NCBI RefSeq assembly: GCF_024323335.1
Contig: NC_066584.1
Span: 234,686,994 to 234,750,993, forward strand
Reading direction: 5' to 3'
From: Lathyrus oleraceus
Taxonomy: Eukaryota; Streptophyta; Magnoliopsida; Fabales; Fabaceae
DNA: 64,000 bases
Part shown: piece by piece, positions 59,003-64,000 of the stretch
Numbering within the stretch: position 1 is the first letter of the stretch
Layout of the letters: the number at the start of each line of letters is the position of its first letter
Notes under the pieces: generated by a model
The model's input: only the letters and a program-made list of their open reading frames with translations
Databases searched by the model: none
Told to the model about the DNA's origin: nothing
Translations under genes and position numbers: made by a program

Positions 59003-60222
59003 TTAAAGAACTAAATTATTAGAAAAATAATTAAAAGATTAATTTGTTAATAAAATAACTTAAATGATCTCGGGTGTACTTTTATTCAAATCTCTAGAGA
59101 TAAAATTGTGCTTTGACAAAATTTGATATGCTTGAAAGCATAATTCCAATGTCTTTCTTCTTGTTTCAGAAACTAAGAATACATGAAGACATTTTAATGG
59201 AGGTTTAATTGTTGAAATAAATAAAATAGAAAGAAGGAAGTTGAACTCTGTTTGATGCAAGAGAGAAAAGAGAAACTCAATGACATTTTCTTTGAAAAAG
59301 TGAGAAGATAAAGTTTAAGGTAATTAATTTAAACATAAAATTTGAAGAAAAAAAAAGAGATGAAGAGAGTCACGTGAAAATATAAGACAATTGTGGGTGT
59401 CAAGACTAATTTGATGGGATGCCTATAAACTACCCTACATATAAAGTAACTTACTCAAAGATAAATGTAAATTTCATTGTGTGTCAGTTCAAATGGATGG
59501 AATTTTTTATCCGATTTTGACCGGTCATATCCGTTTCGAAGTGAATAAAACAACTTGCAGACCCATAGACCCATGGGCTCAAACTTAATCGTCCAAACTG
59601 TTGGTTTTTTCAACGCATGAACCGGGATCTGTCGGACCTCGGTTTTTTTGTCCACCCCTCCCGTGAATGTGGAAAAAATGACTATCGTCATAGCTTGACC
59701 TAGTGTTATTTTTATCAAGATCATAATTATTTTCATTATTATTATTATTTAAATGATAACCTATTTGATTAAAAAAAAGTCAAATAATAAATACGGCATT
59801 TGTATTCTAACCTATTTTTCAAGTTTATTTTGTAATTGAAGCGCCACTAAGACTCAAATGTTACAAATTGATATATTAATTTACTATTTTTTATACATTA
59901 CATTAATTTATCGATATCGAAATGGTAATCTCGGGTTATTTATCATTCCCAAGATTTTGAGAATTAATTTCACCACCATATTTACAACTCAAATTGTTAA
60001 GCTATATCAAATCTATTATCTTTGCTTTGCAATTCACTTTATGTCTTTAAGAATGTTTAAAATACCAAGAATACCCAAAAGTGTTAGTCCCCCTGACCAG
60101 TTATGGCAGCCTCCTCCTCCATTGTCGCCATTCCCATCATTGAGAATGTGTAACATTGATGTTAAGAAAAACTATATATTTTTATTTTCATAAATAAAGG
60201 GTGTCGGATTTTAGGGTGTTAC
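59003..60222. other. AT-rich spacer, possible short LTR-like end near 60222
   Basis: No gene. The segment 59465-59660 has a G/C-richer repeat-like stretch (GACCGGTCATATCCG, CAGACCCATAGACCCATGGG) of unknown origin. At 60213-60222 GGGTGTTACA abuts the truncated copia RT, the same end as the chromovirus LTR. It could be the end of another LTR that cut the copia element (for example beginning TGTTACAAATTG at 59859), but no target duplication is available. Confidence 0.35.
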
Positions 60223-62450
60223 AATGATTAGGTCATCAACATAAACTAAGACTGCTAGGAAGATAGACAATTTTGAATATGTAAAAAGACTATGATCATC
60301 GTGGCTCTCTTTAAAACCATAGTCTATAAATGATTTGGATAACTTAGAATACCAGTTTCTAGAAGTTTGGCGCAACCCATACAAGGACTTCTTTAACCGA
60401 CACACTATGTCTTGATTTGTAGGTTTGTAACCTTGTGGGAGTTTCATATATACATATTCATTCAAATCTTCATGAAGGAAGACATTGCTAACATCCATTT
60501 GATGTAGTATCCATCATTTTGTTGCTGCAACAATTAATAAGCATCGAATTATTGTCATCTTTGCAACTGGAGCAAAAGTTTCATTGAAATGCTTTCCTTC
60601 TACTTGATTGAACCTTTTTTGTAACTAATCGAGTTTTATGTTTCTCAATTTCTCATATGGCCTTGTGTTTAATATTATACACCCATATGCACCCTATTAA
60701 CTTTTTGCCCGGGTATGGTAGTTAGTTCCAAAGTTTTATTGTTCTCCAATGCTTTACGTTATTTAGCCATGACTTCTTTCCATACTTCCAGCTTAACATC
60801 TTGAGTGTATGACACAGGCTCTTCAGTGTTGCTAATGGTTGCAAGGTAACCTTTTTGGTTGTGTGAGAAAGTATCATATTTGACAAACTTTGAAATATGA
60901 TACTTAATATCTTATTGCACATTGTAGCAATATAAATCTTTGAGGTGTTGAGGTGGTTTTCTTACTCTTGGTGTCAACTATTTTTCTGCATTGTTATTTT
61001 CTTCATGAATGGTGACATTTTGCTCCCCCTCAATCGCATCATCTTCATGATCATATGGAATATTTTGGACTGTAATGGTATTTTTTTGTATTAGGTTCAT
61101 CTGGTTCAGATGTATTAGTGAGGGACTCGAGTTCGGGATGTCCATGATCATGGTTCAACATGTCGATATATTGAGTATCAACGTTATGTGTTTTACTAAT
61201 ATATTCTTGTGCATTGGGGGGAAAGACGTCTTCAAGTGATGGAACCGTTTCACTTTGAGGATGATTTGATTCTTTATCATCAAAGTATGATGTTGCATCA
61301 TTGTTTTAAGTGTCGATGGAGGTGAGTTGGTTCTTGTCTGAAGGGATAAATGTCCTCATAGAAGGATATGTCTCTGTATGTATGGAATGAATTGGTTTGA
61401 AGGTTATAAACTTTCCATCCTTTTTTCCTTGTGGATATCCAATGGATAAGCATTTGTCAGCTCTTGGATCAAATTTGTCAAGTGGTTTAGTCACATTCTT
61501 CATGTAGCATAAGCACCCATAGTTTCTTAGGTGATTGTAGTTGGGCGCTTTTTCGAAAAGAAGCTCGTATGGAGTGAAACCTTTATTATCTATAATGGAT
61601 GTTCTATTGATTAAGTATGCTCTAGTTAAAACAAACTCTCCCCAAAAGAGTCTTGGAAGGTTTGTTTGAAAACGTATTGCCCTCGCTATATTCAATATTT
61701 GTCTATGTTTATGCTCTACTCTTTCATTTTGTTAGGGTGTTGAGACACAAGAGGTTTCATGGATTATTCCATTTTGTTGTGGTGTTGATACACAAGAGGT
61801 TTCATTGATTATCCCCTTTTGTTGAATAAGTGATAAGAATTTGGAGTTGACAAACTTTGTACCGCTGTCGCTTCGTATTCTCTTGACGGTTTTGCTGAAT
61901 TGTCTCTTGATGATATTGCAGAAGGTGATAAAATGGATTAACATTTATGTTTTCTTTTGCATTAGATACACCTAAGTGCCTCTAGTATAATCATCAATAA
62001 TGGTGAGAAAATATTGTGTGCCATTAGGTGCAAAAATGTTATATTTCCTCCATAGATCGCAATGGATCAAATGGAATGTTGCATCAACTTTATTATTACT
62101 TGAACGGAAATAATTTCTACATTGTTTTTCTTTATGACATACATCACAACAAACAAATTTATTTGAATCAAAATCACATTGGAGATTGTGAGAAATTTGT
62201 TGCAGATCTTAAGTAGAAGGGTTTCCCATTCTAGTGTGCCACAAAGTTGTCATATCCTTCTTATCCGCCCCTAAGAATCCTTGTTGATATTTCTTTGTAA
62301 ACATATAAACTCCTTTACTCCTACTACCTAACCCAATGGTCTTCTTCGTTAGTAGGTCCTGGATTATGCATCAATTTTGATCATAAGTCACGGTACAATA
62401 TAGATCATAAGTCAATCTATGGATGGAAATCAAGTTGCAGTTAAATGTGA
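60223..62450 (-). mobile_element. Truncated Ty1/copia retrotransposon (integrase to RT)
   Basis: Minus-strand order from 62450: CNLISIHRL and IIQDLLTKKTIGLGSRSKGV (protease end), WHTRMGNPS, integrase with LIHCDLW, TIIDDYTR, RIRSDSGTKF and STPQQNGI. The integrase C-terminus follows (FWGEFVLTRAYLINRTS, YNHLRNYGCLCYM; 61306-61695). RT reads HFNETFAPVAKMTIIRCLL, MDVSNVFLHEDLNEYVYMKL and LVYVDDLIIVTP. RT is cut off at 60223, directly after the YVDD box. Stops and frameshifts separate the blocks. No LTRs of this element were recognised. Confidence 0.85.
61727..61816. repeat. 45-bp in-frame tandem duplication in copia integrase
   Basis: Copies at 61727-61771 and 61772-61816 (with a third start at 61817) encode, on minus, repeated ETSCVSTPQQNGI. 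The conserved TPQQNG motif is duplicated without a frame change, and the unit is exactly 15 codons. Confidence 0.85.
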
Positions 62451-62673
62451 AGGTAAACACGAGAAATAGAGGGGGGTTTGAATTGGGTTTCAAGTATGAT
62501 AGTTTTTTGCGACCCAAAACAAAAGCTTAAAGCAATGAACACAATAATAAAGTACTCAAGGATTTTTATCTTGGTTCACCGTTAACTAGGTTACCTCCTA
62601 CCCACTCGTCAAAGTGATTTCTCCTTAGAAAAGGATTTAATCCAATAATCAAACTGATTACAAGAGCAATGAC

Positions 62674-62913
62674 AACCTGTCACTGATTTCTTAAGAATTC
62701 TAACCCAACTGGTCCCCTAAGAAATCTGATGGTCATTGACTCCTTAAGATCCTGGCCAACCTGGTCTCTTAAGGAGATTTAATCCTTAACGAAAACCTGT
62801 CACTGATTTCTTAAGAATTCTAACCCAACTGGTCCCCTAAGAAATTTGACGGTCATTTACTTCTCAAGAGCCTGACCAACCTGGTCGCTTAAGAAGATTT
62901 AATCCTCAATGAG
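62674..62913. repeat. 120-bp tandem duplication
   Basis: Copies at 62674-62793 and 62794-62913 starting AACCTGTCACTGATTTCTTA. Each contains CTAAGAAAT and CTTAAGGAG/CTTAAGAAG words in both orientations. No coding frame. Confidence 0.9.
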
Positions 62914-63156
62914 TGCTAACCATGAAACGCATCATATTTCCGACTCGATATACATGCATTTTTATACGTTTTATATCCATTTTATGTTTGTATGTAGTGT
63001 TATGTTGGTATTTTGTCTGTGTTGCAGATATTCTCCAAGTAGGAGTTGACACAAGAGAAAATGAAGAAAAATTTCGCCATAAGTGGAGAAAAGGACACCT
63101 AAGCATGAAGCAAGTCAAAGGAGGTTTTTTTTAGCTTACGACGTTCACCACAGGGG
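62914..63156. other. Unassigned sequence after the 120-bp repeat
   Basis: A small open stretch on + at 62913-63134 has no recognisable domain. The G/A-rich text GTGGAGAAAAGGACACC may be part of an unidentified LTR. Confidence 0.3.
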
Positions 63157-63243
63157 CATGGCGTTCTCCATGACCCCCTTGCCAACCATGTTCCCCACAT
63201 TGAACTCATGGCGTTCGCCATGAGGCCATGGCGTTCTCCATGA
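63153..63243. repeat. Three imperfect palindromes CATGGCGTTC(T/G)CCATG
   Basis: CATGGCGTTCTCCATG at about 63158 and 63227 and CATGGCGTTCGCCATG at about 63207, the last nearly a perfect palindrome, in about 85 bp. They may belong to an unrecognised LTR. Confidence 0.8.
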
Positions 63244-63245
63244 AC

Positions 63246-63846
<601 letters not shown>

Positions 63847-64000
63847 CATGCTAGTTGTTGTTACTACTTTGTATCATCATCAATATTATATTTAAGTCTT
63901 TAGTTTTCGTACATACTAATTATAACATGAGTATTATGCAAAATATGTTCGGCTAAATCGTTTAGAGTTTGAAATCTGAGGACCGTCATTATGACGATAC

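Noticed and set aside
59859..60222. Possible solo LTR, TGTTACA ... TGTTACA
   Set aside because: Only the right end resembles an LTR. No target duplication or second copy in the window, so it is kept only as a remark.

Overview
This window is repeat-rich plant nuclear DNA, most likely from a temperate legume (pea, vetch, clover or medic type). The evidence is a single plant NATA-type acetyltransferase gene surrounded by LTR retrotransposons, including Ogre/Tat-like elements with very long LTRs, together with MULE, hAT-like and CACTA-like DNA transposons in AT-rich spacer. The species call is inference. Only one ordinary host gene was recognised, at 16398-17099 (+).

Layout. 1-9845: the 3' part of a decayed Tat-lineage Ty3/gypsy element (protease, RT, two RNase H domains, integrase on +). 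An antisense plant-mobile-domain (PMD) gene remnant (8292 to 4267, -) lies between integrase and the 3' LTR. 9846-10444: AT-rich spacer. 10445-16178: a 5.7 kb Mutator-like element (MULE) with about 115 bp terminal inverted repeats. It holds a second, unrelated-context PMD gene (-) and a MULE transposase (+), both broken, separated and flanked by GCGCC/GGCGC hairpin repeats. 16398-17099: the NATA-like gene, 220 bp from the MULE end. 17560-20175: eroded Ty1/copia remnant (-). 20183-28303: a succession of CACTA-like, hAT-like, small TIR, internally deleted MULE and A/T-rich inverted-repeat elements.

29097-58997 is a three-level nest of LTR retrotransposons, each level with a perfect 5-bp target-site duplication. 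A Ty1/copia element (-, 220-bp LTRs, TSD ATAAT) is split in gag by a 24,951-bp Ogre/Tat-like insertion (-, TSD GCAAC). The gag gene of that insertion is split by a Tekay-type chromovirus (+, 37468-45647, TSD CTCAA) whose two 1.83-kb LTRs are nearly identical. The Ogre/Tat part is a gag-only, pol-less derivative arranged as a tandem array: three LTR copies (two truncated at the same base, one full 5.33 kb), two long gag copies and an extra gag 5' fragment. A chimeric junction at 50964-50967 fuses gag to a chromovirus LTR. This records a duplication/deletion after the chromovirus insertion, unless it is an assembly artefact.

58998-64000: AT-rich spacer, a third Ty1/copia remnant (60223-62450, -) with an in-frame 45-bp duplication in integrase, a 120-bp tandem duplication, a cluster of imperfect CATGGCGTTC palindromes, and a TA microsatellite of about 140 bp. 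No RNA genes, organelle DNA or CRISPR arrays were found. The most unusual items are two unrelated transposon types each carrying an oppositely oriented PMD gene, the TACGCGTA palindrome array in the chromovirus LTR, and the chimeric Ogre/chromovirus array.
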